Shown here: piece after piece, positions 1-10,413 of the stretch
Position numbering within the stretch: position 1 is the stretch's first letter
How the letters are laid out: each line of letters begins with the position of its first letter
Assembly: GCF_039545035.1 (NCBI RefSeq)
Contig: NZ_BAABRO010000001.1
Coordinates: forward strand, 186,001-250,000
Origin: Novipirellula caenicola
GTDB lineage: Bacteria; Planctomycetota; Planctomycetia; Pirellulales; Pirellulaceae
Direction: 5' to 3'
DNA length: 64,000 nt
Translations under genes and position numbers: made by a program
Notes under the pieces: model-generated
Databases searched by the model: none
Seen by the model: only the letters and a program-made list of their open reading frames with translations
What the model was told of the DNA's origin: nothing

Positions 1-534
1 GCACTCAAGGGAGATCGCCAGCGTTGTCTTGACGCCGGAATGGACGACTATCTGGCAAAACCCTTCAGTCCCCCGCAACTGCGCGAGATTGTGGCGAAAT
101 GGTTGGCAAAAGCGAATTTGTCCGACGCTGATTCGCAATCCGATGCTCCGCAGGACGAAATTCCATCGGGATCACCGCCGATCTGCAAACAAGAGTTCCT
201 GAATCGTTGCATGGGCGATGTCACCTTCGCCGAACTGTTGCTTCAGTCCTTTGAACAAGACAGCGTCGCAAGGCTGGAGCAAATCGTGTCCCAGGTGCAG
301 ACCGGCGACACCGCTGCGATCGGTGAAACCGCCCACTCACTAAAAGGGATCGCTGGGATCCTTGCCGCACACGAATTACAAGCGATTGCGTTTGAAATCG
401 AATCCGCAGGAAAAGCGGGGGAATTGGATCAGATCCACACACTTGTCGATGATTTGCGGACCGAGGTGAACCGCTGTCTCGCATACGTCCCGATTTTGAA
501 GCAGCAGAGCCAAACCGAGGTTGCGGCGTCGTAG
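1..534 (+). CDS. Hybrid histidine kinase, C-terminal part (receiver end plus Hpt domain), partial
   Basis: The reading frame is open from base 1, so the gene starts outside the window. The first visible residues (ALKGDRQRC, then MDDYLAKPF) are the end of a response-regulator receiver domain, with the conserved K-P-F after beta-5. A linker of about 35 residues leads to a histidine phosphotransfer (Hpt) domain with the motif AHSLKGIAG; its histidine is the expected phosphoryl acceptor. The order receiver-Hpt is typical of the end of tripartite hybrid kinases that relay phosphate His-Asp-His-Asp. The receiver tail is nearly the same as that of the next gene ([11 protein letters not shown] in both), so the two kinases are probably tandem relatives. 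The sensor and kinase parts are not visible. Confidence 0.9.
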   Translation, partial: ALKGDRQRCLDAGMDDYLAKPFSPPQLREIVAKWLAKANLSDADSQSDAPQDEIPSGSPPICKQEFLNRCMGDVTFAELLLQSFEQDSVARLEQIVSQVQTGDTAAIGETAHSLKGIAGILAAHELQAIAFEIESAGKAGELDQIHTLVDDLRTEVNRCLAYVPILKQQSQTEVAAS

Positions 535-640
535 AAAATCAGCGAATTCATGCGTTGCGTCCAATCCGGTCGTGGTAGGAAAGCTCGGGCAAATCGATTA
601 GAATTTATCGAGATGCACTGAACTGTCGTGACCGCACCGC

Positions 641-3600
641 GTGGCAAACGAATACGCTTCGGATATTTGGCGAATAAACAAGACAACGATTGTCGCTTCA
701 GGACGTTCCCTCTTTATGCCGATCCTGCACAGTCGATCGATGAAATGGTATCTACCATTGGTGCTGTTTTTCGCGGGAGTGATCTGCACCAATTACCTGC
801 ATCATCAGATGCGAAACCTCGATCAAAACGCCATCCGAACGGGATTTCAACGGGCGGCACAAGAGCGCGTCGCGGTATTTGAATCCGAATTCGCTCGCCC
901 GATCGATCTGATTCGCGCGGTCCACGCGCTTTACAGCAGTTCCCAAAGTGTCAATCAAAGTGAATTTCTGCGTTTCGTCGACCAGATGGAACCGGCACGC
1001 GTCGGTTTCGATGCCATCACTTGGGTCGAACATGTCGATGCCCCGCAGCGATCGGCCTATGAGCAAGGTGAGTCTGGACAGGACGAGACTGAGCAAGATG
1101 GGACTAAGCAGGACGAATTTGAGCAGGGCGGGTCTGATTCCGAACCAGCCCGACGCATTGTCCAGCGTGGCGAGGACGGGCAATTGCAGCCCGCGTCGCA
1201 GCGTCAAACGTACTTTCCGGTCACCTACAAATATCCCGAAAACAACCCGCGAGTCGAGCTGGGCGAAGATCTAAATTTCGTCCCTGCGTTGCGGGATACG
1301 TTTGCAATCGCGATGGCGTCCAAGCACGTCACGGCATCCCCAGCGCTTTCAAGCGACGACCCTGCGGAACGGTTTCAGGTGATGTTGGTGTCGCCGGTTT
1401 ATCACCAAGGCGACCGAACGTCCGAAATAAAATCGTCGCCAAAGTTGAAAGGGTTTGTGGTTGGACGATTGCGTCTGGATCAAGTACTCGAAAATGCGCT
1501 CGAGCCATTAGCCCCGGCGGGAATCGAAGTCAAACTGTTTGAAAACACGGCGCCGCGTGACACACGCCCGGCCTATTTACACAAATCAAGGCTGGCCCAA
1601 ACACCTTCCGCCGAATCCGCATCGGCGGAATGGGAGGCGGGGAATCGACCGGCACCTCCTTATTACGAGGGTTTTATCCAACAAGCCGGGCGGACCTGGA
1701 CACTTCACTGCACGGCAAACGCCGACTATATCGACATACGCCGCGCTTCGACCCCACGTACGACGTTATTCCTCGGACTGCTGACGTCCGTCTTCTTGAG
1801 TGTGTTTGCAGCCTATGTGTTTCGCAAAACCGAAATGGTCGAGCGACTGGTCGACCGGCGCACGGCTGATTTAAATCAAGCCAAGCAGAAAGTCGAAGAG
1901 CAATTGGCGAAGCAAGATGCACTTGAGAAAGAGCTGCACGTCAGTCGCGAACAGTTCAACGTGCTGATGCTCGGATGCAACGACGGCATTTTCGAGTGGG
2001 ATCTGGAAACGAACCAAGTATTCTTTTCGCCACGATTTCTGGAGATGTTGGGCTACCAACGCCATGACATTGGCGACGACGCTGACGCGGCGCTCGAGTT
2101 GTTACATCCCAATGAACGACAAACCGTCGCCGAGAGACTCGATCAATACATTCGCGGAGAAATCGACAAATTTGAAATCGAATGTCGAATCCGACACAAA
2201 GACGGGCATTATGTGCATGTGCTCTCTCGCGCCTTTACCGTTTGCCGCGACGGTGATAGTCGTCCGTATCGGCTGGTTGGCAGCCACGTCGATTTAACGC
2301 AGTGGAAGAAACACGAAATTGAGCTGAACCAATTCAAAACAACGCTGGACCAAACGCACGATTCGGTGTTCATGCTCAACCCCGAAACTCGTCGGTTTTA
2401 CTACGTCAATCACGGTGCCACGAAACTACTGGGCTATTCGGCCGAAGAGCTGTACCAACTAGGACCACGGGACATTGATGTAGGAATGTCGGCAGATGAT
2501 TTGCAGCGGATGATCATCAGTTTGCAGTCGGGGGAAACCACCATGCAGCGTGCCGAGACGGTGGTTCGGCGAAAGGACGGACGCGATGTCCCGGTCGATC
2601 TGTTTGTGCAATACATAGCGCCGGACGATGAACCGCCACGGTTCGTCACCGTGGTGCGAGATATATCCGAGCGAAAACGAAACGAAGCAGTCCTGGCCGA
2701 ACGCAATCGTTTGGCGATGTTGACGGCCGACGTCGGAGTCGCATTGTCGCGTGCCGATTTGCTGCACACCGGTTTGCAAACGTGTTGCCAAGCGATCGTC
2801 GACCGACTGCAGGTATCCTTTGCGCGGATTTGGACGATCGATCCTGGACAAACAGTGTTGGAACTACAAGCCAGCGCAGGGTTATACACGCATCGTGACG
2901 GAGATCACTCACAAATTCCTGTAGGCCAAGGCTGCGTCGGCGGCTTGGCGGAACGCGGCCGACCTTTCTTAACCAACGAATTGCAAAGCGATCCTGAACT
3001 CGAGGATCTGCAATGGGCACAAACGCATCACCTCGTTGCGTTTGCCGGATATCCATTGATCGTGGGTGAGCACGTGGTCGGCGTGATGGCATTGTTTAGT
3101 GAGCATCCTCTAAAAATTGACACGCTCGAATCACTTTCGTCGATCGCCGACACCGTCGGGGTCTTTGTGGACCGCAAACGGGCTGAGGACGAATTGCAAC
3201 AATCTCATCAATTGATCTCGAAACTTTCGTTAGTCGCCAGCAAAACGCAACACTCCGTGTTCATCATGGATGCGAACTGTAACATCGAGTGGGTCAATGA
3301 AGCATTTACGCAAATGACTCAATACGAAGCGTCCGAGGTGGTGGGACGAAAACCTGAGGATTTTTTGATCGGCGAACATACCGATCTCGATACGGTGCGT
3401 GCGATCGATGAAAAGATCCAAAAGCGAGAAAGTGTCGCCGTTGAAGTCTTTGTCTATAAAAAATCACGTGATGGGATCTGGATCGACTTGAAGATCGATC
3501 CGGTCTTTGACGAATCCGGTGTATTGTGCAACTTCATCGTTACCCAAATTGACATCACCCAGCGTCGCGAGAACCAACAGGCTTTGATGGCTGCAAAAGT

Positions 3601-4798
3601 CGAAGCCGAGCGGGCGAGTACTGCGAAGAGCGAATTTTTGGCAAGCATGAGCCATGAATTGCGTACTCCGCTGAATGGTGTGATCGGGATGACCGAATTG
3701 TTAGCCGATTCGCCACTGGATGACCGACAACGTCGCTTCGTTAGTGCTTGCCAAAGCAGTGGCAAGGCGTTGTTGGAATTGATCAGCGATGTGCTGGATT
3801 TCTCTAAGATCGAAGCGGGGTGCATGGAGCTTGAGCATCACTCGTTTGACCTGCATCAATTGCTTGACGACGTCGTGCTCAGTATGCCTCCGCGATTGGG
3901 CGACAAAAAACTCGAACTTCACCACACGGTCGATGACGCCGTTTCGTCACGAGTGGTCGGAGACAGTCATCGACTACGGCAGGTGTTGGTGAATCTGTTG
4001 AGCAACGCGATCAAGTTTACCGAACAAGGCGAAATCAACCTGCGGGCCGAACGTCAAAAGCAATCCACCCACGACACCACCATCCTGTTTTCGATCACCG
4101 ATACAGGCATCGGCATCCCCGAGAGCCGGCTCGATCGATTGTTCCAATCGTTTTCTCAAGTCGACAGTTCCGTCAATCGCAAGTACGGTGGATCGGGACT
4201 GGGGCTTTCGATTTGCAAAGCCATCGTCGAGAAGATGGGCGGAGAAATTGGTGTCGAAAGTCGCGAGGGTGTGGGATCACGATTTTGGTTTACTGCCAAA
4301 TTCCCACTTTGCGAAGCGGGCGTTTCGCCCACACCGGACGCCAAACCCGTGGCACCAAAACCGGCGATGCAAAAGCGGACATCGGGACCTCGCATCTTGT
4401 TGGCCGAAGACAACAAGATCAACCAACTCTTCACGCGTGAAATGCTGCTACGATTTGGTTGGAATTGCGACGTCGTCGAAAACGGCCTTGAAGTGCTCGA
4501 GGCGTTAGAGCAGCGGCCCTACGACATTGTGTTAATGGATTGCCAAATGCCTACGATGGACGGATTTGTTACGACGCAACGAATCCGCGAAAAGGAGACC
4601 GAAAGCGGAACGGACGCGGGAATTGTGATCGTGGCACTGACCGCGAATGCCATTCAAGGCGACCGAGAACGTTGTCTGGCGGCCGGGATGGATGACTACC
4701 TCGCAAAACCCTTCGATCCTACTCAACTGAAATCGACGATGGACAAATGTGTTGCCGAACTCACCCGCCGCTCGGTTTGTGAACACGCCGGTAAGTAA
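641..4798 (+). CDS. Hybrid sensor histidine kinase (CHASE-PAS-PAS-GAF-PAS-HisKA-HATPase-receiver)
   Basis: Membrane sensor kinase of up to 1385 residues. In order: a transmembrane segment (about 36-52), an extracytoplasmic CHASE-type sensor region (about 65-310), a second transmembrane segment (about 376-395), a short coiled coil, two PAS domains (about 438-675), a GAF domain (about 694-850), a third PAS (about 858-985), a HisKA dimerisation domain with phospho-acceptor His1005 in [12 protein letters not shown], a HATPase with N-box Asn1122 plus DTGIGIP and GGSGLGLS, and a receiver with Asp1300 in VLMDCQMP. No Hpt domain follows, so phosphotransfer needs a separate Hpt protein, perhaps the one in the upstream gene. 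The longest frame starts at GTG 641; ATG 716 or ATG 740 also fit, as the first membrane segment lies after them. Residues about 141-170 are an acidic, glutamine-rich insert inside the sensor region. Ligand unknown. Confidence 0.93.
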   Translation: MANEYASDIWRINKTTIVASGRSLFMPILHSRSMKWYLPLVLFFAGVICTNYLHHQMRNLDQNAIRTGFQRAAQERVAVFESEFARPIDLIRAVHALYSSSQSVNQSEFLRFVDQMEPARVGFDAITWVEHVDAPQRSAYEQGESGQDETEQDGTKQDEFEQGGSDSEPARRIVQRGEDGQLQPASQRQTYFPVTYKYPENNPRVELGEDLNFVPALRDTFAIAMASKHVTASPALSSDDPAERFQVMLVSPVYHQGDRTSEIKSSPKLKGFVVGRLRLDQVLENALEPLAPAGIEVKLFENTAPRDTRPAYLHKSRLAQTPSAESASAEWEAGNRPAPPYYEGFIQQAGRTWTLHCTANADYIDIRRASTPRTTLFLGLLTSVFLSVFAAYVFRKTEMVERLVDRRTADLNQAKQKVEEQLAKQDALEKELHVSREQFNVLMLGCNDGIFEWDLETNQVFFSPRFLEMLGYQRHDIGDDADAALELLHPNERQTVAERLDQYIRGEIDKFEIECRIRHKDGHYVHVLSRAFTVCRDGDSRPYRLVGSHVDLTQWKKHEIELNQFKTTLDQTHDSVFMLNPETRRFYYVNHGATKLLGYSAEELYQLGPRDIDVGMSADDLQRMIISLQSGETTMQRAETVVRRKDGRDVPVDLFVQYIAPDDEPPRFVTVVRDISERKRNEAVLAERNRLAMLTADVGVALSRADLLHTGLQTCCQAIVDRLQVSFARIWTIDPGQTVLELQASAGLYTHRDGDHSQIPVGQGCVGGLAERGRPFLTNELQSDPELEDLQWAQTHHLVAFAGYPLIVGEHVVGVMALFSEHPLKIDTLESLSSIADTVGVFVDRKRAEDELQQSHQLISKLSLVASKTQHSVFIMDANCNIEWVNEAFTQMTQYEASEVVGRKPEDFLIGEHTDLDTVRAIDEKIQKRESVAVEVFVYKKSRDGIWIDLKIDPVFDESGVLCNFIVTQIDITQRRENQQALMAAKVEAERASTAKSEFLASMSHELRTPLNGVIGMTELLADSPLDDRQRRFVSACQSSGKALLELISDVLDFSKIEAGCMELEHHSFDLHQLLDDVVLSMPPRLGDKKLELHHTVDDAVSSRVVGDSHRLRQVLVNLLSNAIKFTEQGEINLRAERQKQSTHDTTILFSITDTGIGIPESRLDRLFQSFSQVDSSVNRKYGGSGLGLSICKAIVEKMGGEIGVESREGVGSRFWFTAKFPLCEAGVSPTPDAKPVAPKPAMQKRTSGPRILLAEDNKINQLFTREMLLRFGWNCDVVENGLEVLEALEQRPYDIVLMDCQMPTMDGFVTTQRIREKETESGTDAGIVIVALTANAIQGDRERCLAAGMDDYLAKPFDPTQLKSTMDKCVAELTRRSVCEHAGK

Positions 4799-5124
4799 CG
4801 TCCACACGCAGCCGCCAGCAAATGCGATTTGTACCACGTGATCTCGACATTATCTGAAGCTCACCCACGTAGCACAGCTCGCAACGCTGGCGAGAAGGAA
4901 TTTCCGGTACATTACGACCTGTAGCATCCGCAGCGTAGCGTGCTGGTCTGGGGCGAGTGGTGCTATTCGCGATGACAGTTCAGATCAGCGGCGGTTTCGA
5001 TCTCACTCGGATTTGTCACGATGCCCAGGCGGTGTTGCCATTCGATTCGGAACACGCACCCCAAGCAGTAAACGCGATAACGCCGCTCTTTCGGATAGGA
5101 AACGCCACGTTGAACGAGCCCGCC

Positions 5125-6084
5125 ATGACAGACAAGCCACGAATGCCAATCAGGACGCTAACGGTTGGGCGTCGACCCGGGCTGTTCCTGCTGGTCGGTT
5201 TGTGTAGCATCGGCTTCTTCGTCGCCGACGTGGCAACGGCAACCTGCCTCAGAGAGCCAATTCCTGGGATGCTGGTGCTGGGGATCGTGACAGCGCAGTT
5301 GACAGTCATCTGCGTGTGGGGAACCCTGGTTCGAGGCACGTTTTGGATACGGCTTCCCTGGACGTTGCTGCTGCTGGTCGTTTCCTGGTGCGGCCTCGCG
5401 TGGGGGATCACGCTTGAAAAAGGAAATACCAATCCCGACGCGTTGCTTGGCACGGCGGTAACATGGATGTTCGGATTCATCACGAGCTTTGTGCCATTGA
5501 AGATCGCCGCACTCTGTTTTCGCTGGCAGATCATCCACGATACGGATGCCAGTCCGAACGCAGGACGAAATTTCAACTACGCGATTCGTGACATCATGAT
5601 CGGAACGTTGCTGTTGGCGATGACCATGGGGATTGGCCGCGGCATGCTGACGGGCGAAGACATTAATTTCACGCGGGCTCTGTATGCGAGTGGGCTGCAT
5701 GAACCCGAACTTTTGTTCGTGATTTCGCTCTATGGGGTTGTCAGCTTGCTCGTAAAGCTGCCCTGTATTTGGATCTCGCTGGGCGAGAAAGCCGAGAAAA
5801 TCCCATCAAGAATTGTCGTCTGGGTGGTCTACTGTTTTCTATTAACGATTTTCGAGATCGGAATGCTGGTTACCGTGCTTGGAAATCCCGGAAGCGATTC
5901 CGGAGTGATTTTCACGGGGATGATACTGAGTCATCAATTGATGGGCGCAATAATGTTGGCCGTATGCTGCACGCTGCGTGGATTGGGCTACCGGCTGGAG
6001 CGGTCTCGAAGCCCGCAAACGGACTTGCAAACGGAACTTCGATCCGATTCCACTGCCGTCGCTGCTCACCCCGAATCCGTTTGA
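5125..6084 (+). CDS. Polytopic membrane protein of unknown function
   Basis: From ATG 5125 the product has 319 residues and about eight hydrophobic segments, for example around LFLLVGLCSIGFFVADVA, MLVLGIVTAQLTVICVW and WTLLLLVVSWCGLAW, so it is an inner-membrane protein. The open frame reaches back to 4957, but those extra 56 residues are polar and unlike a membrane protein N-terminus, which is why 5125 is preferred. The C-terminal 35 residues are polar and probably cytoplasmic. I see no catalytic motif and do not recognise a named family. It stands alone: 326 bases separate it from the upstream kinase and about 500 from the next gene. Confidence 0.7.
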   Translation: MTDKPRMPIRTLTVGRRPGLFLLVGLCSIGFFVADVATATCLREPIPGMLVLGIVTAQLTVICVWGTLVRGTFWIRLPWTLLLLVVSWCGLAWGITLEKGNTNPDALLGTAVTWMFGFITSFVPLKIAALCFRWQIIHDTDASPNAGRNFNYAIRDIMIGTLLLAMTMGIGRGMLTGEDINFTRALYASGLHEPELLFVISLYGVVSLLVKLPCIWISLGEKAEKIPSRIVVWVVYCFLLTIFEIGMLVTVLGNPGSDSGVIFTGMILSHQLMGAIMLAVCCTLRGLGYRLERSRSPQTDLQTELRSDSTAVAAHPESV

Positions 6085-6588
6085 CGTCGACAACGCTTTC
6101 TGCGGATGACGCCGGAGCCCCTGAAACCCGCGTCCTCTGCTTAACGCCCGAGAAACCATGTTCCAAACGTCTGCCGCAGGGTGGGCACTCATTGCAATAG
6201 AGGTCCGCGTTGAGTCCCTTTTCGTCGTCGTCATGTTAACGTTTCTCGTCATTGCACTCGGGTGGTGTTCAGATTCATCTGATTGTTCGAGCAATGAGCC
6301 GTAATTGCGTGACCCTTGGCGTCCTCCGCTGCATGGCGATACAAACGATCACGTCGAAATGCCAACGGAGATCACTTTGTCGTGAATTTGCGAACACCGC
6401 AACAACAATTCGCTAGCTGGATCCGTGCGACGACGGTATGGTAGGCATGATTGAGTTCGATATTGCGATCCGCAATTGTTCCGCGTTCCACCGCTTGCAT
6501 CTGTGCGGCGTCATCGAATGCAACCGCCAAGGACAGTCTTCTGTTGCGACCGGAGCAATCCGGGTCGCTCTCCGTACTGAAACAAGTC
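6085..6588. other. Intergenic region, 504 bp
   Basis: No convincing gene was found between the membrane protein and the acetyltransferase. Short frames on both strands have the composition of shadow ORFs. The GNAT frame stays open upstream to 6451, but those residues do not resemble the family. No clear terminator, repeat or RNA gene was seen. Confidence 0.5.
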
Positions 6589-7071
6589 ATGTTTAACGTC
6601 GACCGCCCCAAGATTATCGTCCGCACCGAGCGTGACGCAACGTCGGACGCGTCACAACAAACTCGCGTTTGGCTTCGCGATCACAACTGGAGGACGAATC
6701 ATGACTTCATGAAAGCGTTGTCATCGCTCGAGCGTGACTCTACCCCCTTATGTCTGGCTGCGTTTCTTGAGGACACGCAGGTCGGTGGGCTGATTGCGAC
6801 GACGCACCTTCGTTGGCTTAAGATCTCGATCATGTCCGTTCACCCCGAATCGCAGCGGATCGGCATCGGTTCTCGTTTGCTGCAGACGGCCGAGTCGATT
6901 GCGCGGGCACGCGGATGTTGCTACGCGTACGTTGACGCAATGGCAAACCAATCGCCGGATTTCTATCCATCATGTGGTTACACAACCGCCGGGATCATTC
7001 CGGATTGGGATTCCCACGGGCACGCAAAATACATCTACTACAAAAAGCTGCCTGATCCTGGATCGGCGTGA
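6589..7071 (+). CDS. GNAT family N-acetyltransferase
   Basis: From ATG 6589 the protein has 160 residues, the usual size of a single-domain GNAT enzyme. The acetyl-CoA binding signature is visible as VHPESQRIGIGSRLLQTAE (motif A, Q-R-x-G-x-G), preceded by the beta-4 strand and followed by a C-terminal part with FYPSCGYT, the usual motif B region near the thiolate of acetyl-CoA. Such enzymes move an acetyl group from acetyl-CoA to an amine; the substrate cannot be told from the sequence. The frame continues upstream to 6451, but this extension has no similarity to the fold, so 6589 is taken as the start. No operon partner. Confidence 0.85.
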   Translation: MFNVDRPKIIVRTERDATSDASQQTRVWLRDHNWRTNHDFMKALSSLERDSTPLCLAAFLEDTQVGGLIATTHLRWLKISIMSVHPESQRIGIGSRLLQTAESIARARGCCYAYVDAMANQSPDFYPSCGYTTAGIIPDWDSHGHAKYIYYKKLPDPGSA

Positions 7072-7270
7072 ACACGGTTGTCGAACCCCATCGAGGGCCG
7101 AACCAATCGGCTGCGACTAGATCGTTCGCGCTGGTGTACGAAAATTCGATGACGTTGTAGGATGTTGAAAATTGATTGTCCGATGGATGTAGCCCAGCAG
7201 CGTTCCCATTGATCCTCCGCGTTAGGATCACACGGCGAACCGCGGCGATCTTTGATCTTTCATTCCTACG

Positions 7271-7819
7271 GTGACCGAGACGTTGTTGACAACCCATCTG
7301 TATTTGACTGGCTATCGAGGCACGGGGAAAACGTCCGTGGCGACACGGTTGGCTGACTCGCTCGGTTGTGCGGTCGTGGATCTGGACGTACGCATCCAAA
7401 GTCACGCGGGCTGCAGTATCCGCGAAATCTTTGCCAATGGCGGCGAACAAGCTTTCCGAGACATCGAATCCGAGATATTGGACGTCGTCGCAACGGAATC
7501 GCCATCCGTCGTGGCACTTGGCGGCGGAGCGATTTTGCGAAAATCCAATCGTGAAAAGATCCGAAGCAGCGGCCACTGCATTTGGTTGGTCGCAAACGCA
7601 GAGACGCTCGCAGCGCGAATCGCTGCAGACGAGGGGACCGCCGCCAACCGGCCCGCGCTTACCCCATTGAGCCAGCTGGACGAGATCCGCGAACTGCTGA
7701 CCACCCGTCATCCGTTTTACGATGAGGTGGCCAATGCCCAGATCAACACGGAGGGTAAATCGCTCGAGCAGGTCAGCGAGGAAGCGATCGCCCTTTGCCG
7801 CCAAAATAATTGGTGCTAA
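7271..7819 (+). CDS. aroK: Shikimate kinase
   Basis: Small cytoplasmic P-loop kinase of 182 residues that phosphorylates shikimate at the 3-hydroxyl with ATP, the fifth step of chorismate synthesis. Visible hallmarks are the Walker A loop GYRGTGKT (14-21), the substrate and magnesium site DLD (37-39), a Gly-rich GGGAIL segment about residue 80, and a NRPALTPL lid segment with the conserved arginine. Length is normal for AroK. The start is GTG 7271, which leaves a short N-terminus before the first beta strand. The related gluconate kinases were considered, but the GGGAI and NRPLL-type motifs favour shikimate kinase. No other aromatic-pathway gene is nearby. Confidence 0.88.
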   Translation: MTETLLTTHLYLTGYRGTGKTSVATRLADSLGCAVVDLDVRIQSHAGCSIREIFANGGEQAFRDIESEILDVVATESPSVVALGGGAILRKSNREKIRSSGHCIWLVANAETLAARIAADEGTAANRPALTPLSQLDEIRELLTTRHPFYDEVANAQINTEGKSLEQVSEEAIALCRQNNWC

Positions 7820-8092
7820 TACGACGGGCGGCAGAGCCCCCACAAACGTGAATTTACTGTAGAATACGCTACGTTCGCGGTTGCTGGGCGACGTGGTTGG
7901 AAGTCCTCGTCGTAGTCCGCCTCGCTTGCATAGTGGAATGGTTAGTTCAACCGTTTTAGGGGGGCATTACGAGGTCCGTAAAAACGCCGTCGGCAATTAC
8001 TGCGAACGCCCTAGCAGGGACTTGTCGATCGACCATCCCCTGTGAATCGCCTCCGCTTTACGTTGCTCGTCGCCCAAGGAGTCTAGCACCTC

Positions 8093-10285
8093 ATGTTTTC
8101 GCGTCATCAGTGGACGATTGTCGTATTGTTTTTGACGCTGGGCGTTTTTGTGGCGAACACGTTCAATAGCTGGACGACGCTGATCGTAATCACGGTCGTT
8201 GCATCGGCGGCGGCGTGGATCCAGCGTTGGTTGGAACACCACTACCGCGCCGCGGATGGCTCGCTAAAGCGGTCGTGGTGGCGATCACGTCCTTTCGCTC
8301 TCTTCACTGGACTTCTTTGTTTGACGACGGTTTTTGTCGCTCACATGTTGCCCTACATGACAATGAAATCGGTCAATCCGTTCGGGATGGGGGCCGATTT
8401 GTTGTCGCATACCGCGTTGGCATGGATCGCATTTCTGTGGGTGATGCGTCGAGCTGACGGCCATGGTTTGATGTTAGTGTTGGGGTTGATCGTCGTTTTG
8501 ATGAGCGTGGCGGCCGGGGGTGTTACCAAGAGTAACGCGGGACAGACCACGATCGGATTTTGTGTTTGTCTCGGTTACGCGATTGCATCGCAAAACATTT
8601 TAGGTCGCGGGGCATTTTGGAAGACATCATCGTCGTCGCGATCGACGTCAACAACACGCCCGTGGAACACCCCCGCCCTGAAAACGGGGCCCGCAGGAAA
8701 TCGCAATCGCACCGCCATTGCGCTGTCAGCATTGACGCTAACCGCGATCGTGATTGTCACCGGCGCGATTGCCCAGGCGACGAGCGCGACGCTGCCACAG
8801 GTACAATCGAAAATTCAATCAACGCTAAAAAACACCCTTGATACCACGTTTAACAACATGGCGGTTTCAGGAACCCGCTATGTCTATGGATCTACGATTG
8901 GATCGATACGCAATAACAAGGTAGCCAGCCCCGACGAAGTCGCCTTGTGTGTTTTCTCGAGCAATTCACCTGGATACTTGCGAGGCACGGCATTCGATTA
9001 CTACGAGAACCGGCATTGGCACATCGCCACCCCGCACGTCATTGACGAATATGCCTACCAAACCTCGCTGATGAACCACAGCGTGGAATCATCCGGGCCG
9101 GGGACCACGGCCCTAAAAAGCAGCCGCATGGCAAATCTGCAACGATTTTATTTAACGAGCGACGCCAACGAAGACTCAAGCACTGAACCGGTGCAAACGA
9201 TCGAAGTGCGAAACATCCCCTTCAAAGGCACCACCGTCTTCATGCCGCTTGGCAGCCGTTGGATGGAAGCCAAAAGTGGCAGCTTGGTCGTAAACCATCA
9301 CGGATTGGTCGATCATGGCGTGGATGTGCGACACCCTTACATCATCGCGACCGCGTCGCAGCCACCCAAAGACGAATTGGATCTGGTTCGATTGCAAATG
9401 CTGACGCATATCCCGAGGCGATTGCGTGGCGTTCTAAAGCCGCTGGCGTACGAAATTTGTGGCGATGAAACGGACGTACGGAAAAAGGCCGACCGCGTGG
9501 TTCAGTTCTTTGTGAACAATTTCGACTACTCACTCAGCCCAACCATTCCTCCGAATCGCGTCGATCCGTTGCTCTATTTTTTCGAGACGCGGCATGCAGC
9601 GCATTGCGAGTACTTTGCATCAGGCACGGTCGCGTTGTTGCGAGCCCAGGGGATTCCGGCACGGTATGTGACGGGATATGTCGTGGATGAATTGGAACCG
9701 GACAAAGCGTTTTGGCTCGCCCGCAACCGCGATGCGCACGCTTGGGCGGAAGCCTACGATGCGAAAACGCAAACGTGGTTCCCTGTCGAATCCACGCCCG
9801 GGCATCGTTATTCGACGCTGAATGTCGATCCAACTCAAAACCAATCGTCCTCACCGACTTGGTCACCCCAACTGACGGACACAACAATCGCGGACTCGGT
9901 TTTGTCTTCGATCAATGCGTTCATCGTAGCAATTCGGGCGAACAATCCACTGTTGGCAATTTTCCGCATCGTGCAAGGCCCGATGTTTCTGATCCTATCC
10001 GTGATTGTGTGGCGACGATCACGCCGTGTCCAACTGAACTTGATCGATCCAATGGATCGTATCAGCCACAAAATGCTCCGCAAAATGGATCGACGCTTGA
10101 AACGATTGTCGATGATTCGTCACACGCATGAAACGATGCACCAATTTGCCGATCGCATCGAATCAATCGAGCCGACCGCGAGCAAGCGAAGTCGCGAGTG
10201 GATCGAAACGACCGCCAATTGGTACCGCGAGTTCGCTCAGGCACGTTACCAAGGCAAACCTCCGGGCCCAGTACCTAAGTTCTAG
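8093..10285 (+). CDS. Transglutaminase-like membrane protein (TgpA-type)
   Basis: Protein of 730 residues with an N-terminal membrane part (about six segments up to residue 232), a long extracytoplasmic region and a transglutaminase core. The catalytic triad of the papain-like fold is in place: Cys505 in HCEYFASG, His549 in RDAHAWAEAY and an acidic residue, Glu566, in WFPVEST. Another membrane helix lies at about 620-640 and a basic cytoplasmic tail follows. This is the layout of the DUF3488 / transglutaminase / DUF4129 family, in which the gene often sits beside a MoxR ATPase and a DUF58 protein; neither is present here. ATG 8093 has a Shine-Dalgarno sequence (AAGGAG at 8076-8081). Physiological substrate unknown; peptidase or crosslinking activity are both possible. 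Confidence 0.88.
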   Translation: MFSRHQWTIVVLFLTLGVFVANTFNSWTTLIVITVVASAAAWIQRWLEHHYRAADGSLKRSWWRSRPFALFTGLLCLTTVFVAHMLPYMTMKSVNPFGMGADLLSHTALAWIAFLWVMRRADGHGLMLVLGLIVVLMSVAAGGVTKSNAGQTTIGFCVCLGYAIASQNILGRGAFWKTSSSSRSTSTTRPWNTPALKTGPAGNRNRTAIALSALTLTAIVIVTGAIAQATSATLPQVQSKIQSTLKNTLDTTFNNMAVSGTRYVYGSTIGSIRNNKVASPDEVALCVFSSNSPGYLRGTAFDYYENRHWHIATPHVIDEYAYQTSLMNHSVESSGPGTTALKSSRMANLQRFYLTSDANEDSSTEPVQTIEVRNIPFKGTTVFMPLGSRWMEAKSGSLVVNHHGLVDHGVDVRHPYIIATASQPPKDELDLVRLQMLTHIPRRLRGVLKPLAYEICGDETDVRKKADRVVQFFVNNFDYSLSPTIPPNRVDPLLYFFETRHAAHCEYFASGTVALLRAQGIPARYVTGYVVDELEPDKAFWLARNRDAHAWAEAYDAKTQTWFPVESTPGHRYSTLNVDPTQNQSSSPTWSPQLTDTTIADSVLSSINAFIVAIRANNPLLAIFRIVQGPMFLILSVIVWRRSRRVQLNLIDPMDRISHKMLRKMDRRLKRLSMIRHTHETMHQFADRIESIEPTASKRSREWIETTANWYREFAQARYQGKPPGPVPKF

Positions 10286-10354
10286 CGGGACCGCGAACTT
10301 GGACGTAATCCGCTAACAAAGCCCAGGCGGATGGACAACCAGCATTTCAATAAA

Positions 10355-10388
10355 AAAACGCGGCGGACCGCTTGGTCCGCCGCGTTTT
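10355..10388 (-). terminator. Strong Rho-independent terminator
   Basis: A perfect 15-bp inverted repeat (AAAACGCGGCGGACC, loop of four bases at 10370-10373) is followed on the minus strand by seven T residues. It lies 26 bases after the stop of the minus-strand gene ending at 10414. On the plus strand it is followed by four T residues, so it may also end the transglutaminase-like gene that stops at 10285. Confidence 0.9.
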
Positions 10389-10413
10389 CGATTCTTGCGA
10401 AGTCGATGTCGCC

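Noticed and set aside
7820-8092. Possible tRNA or small gene before the transglutaminase-like gene
   Set aside because: No cloverleaf could be folded by eye and no gene pattern was seen.
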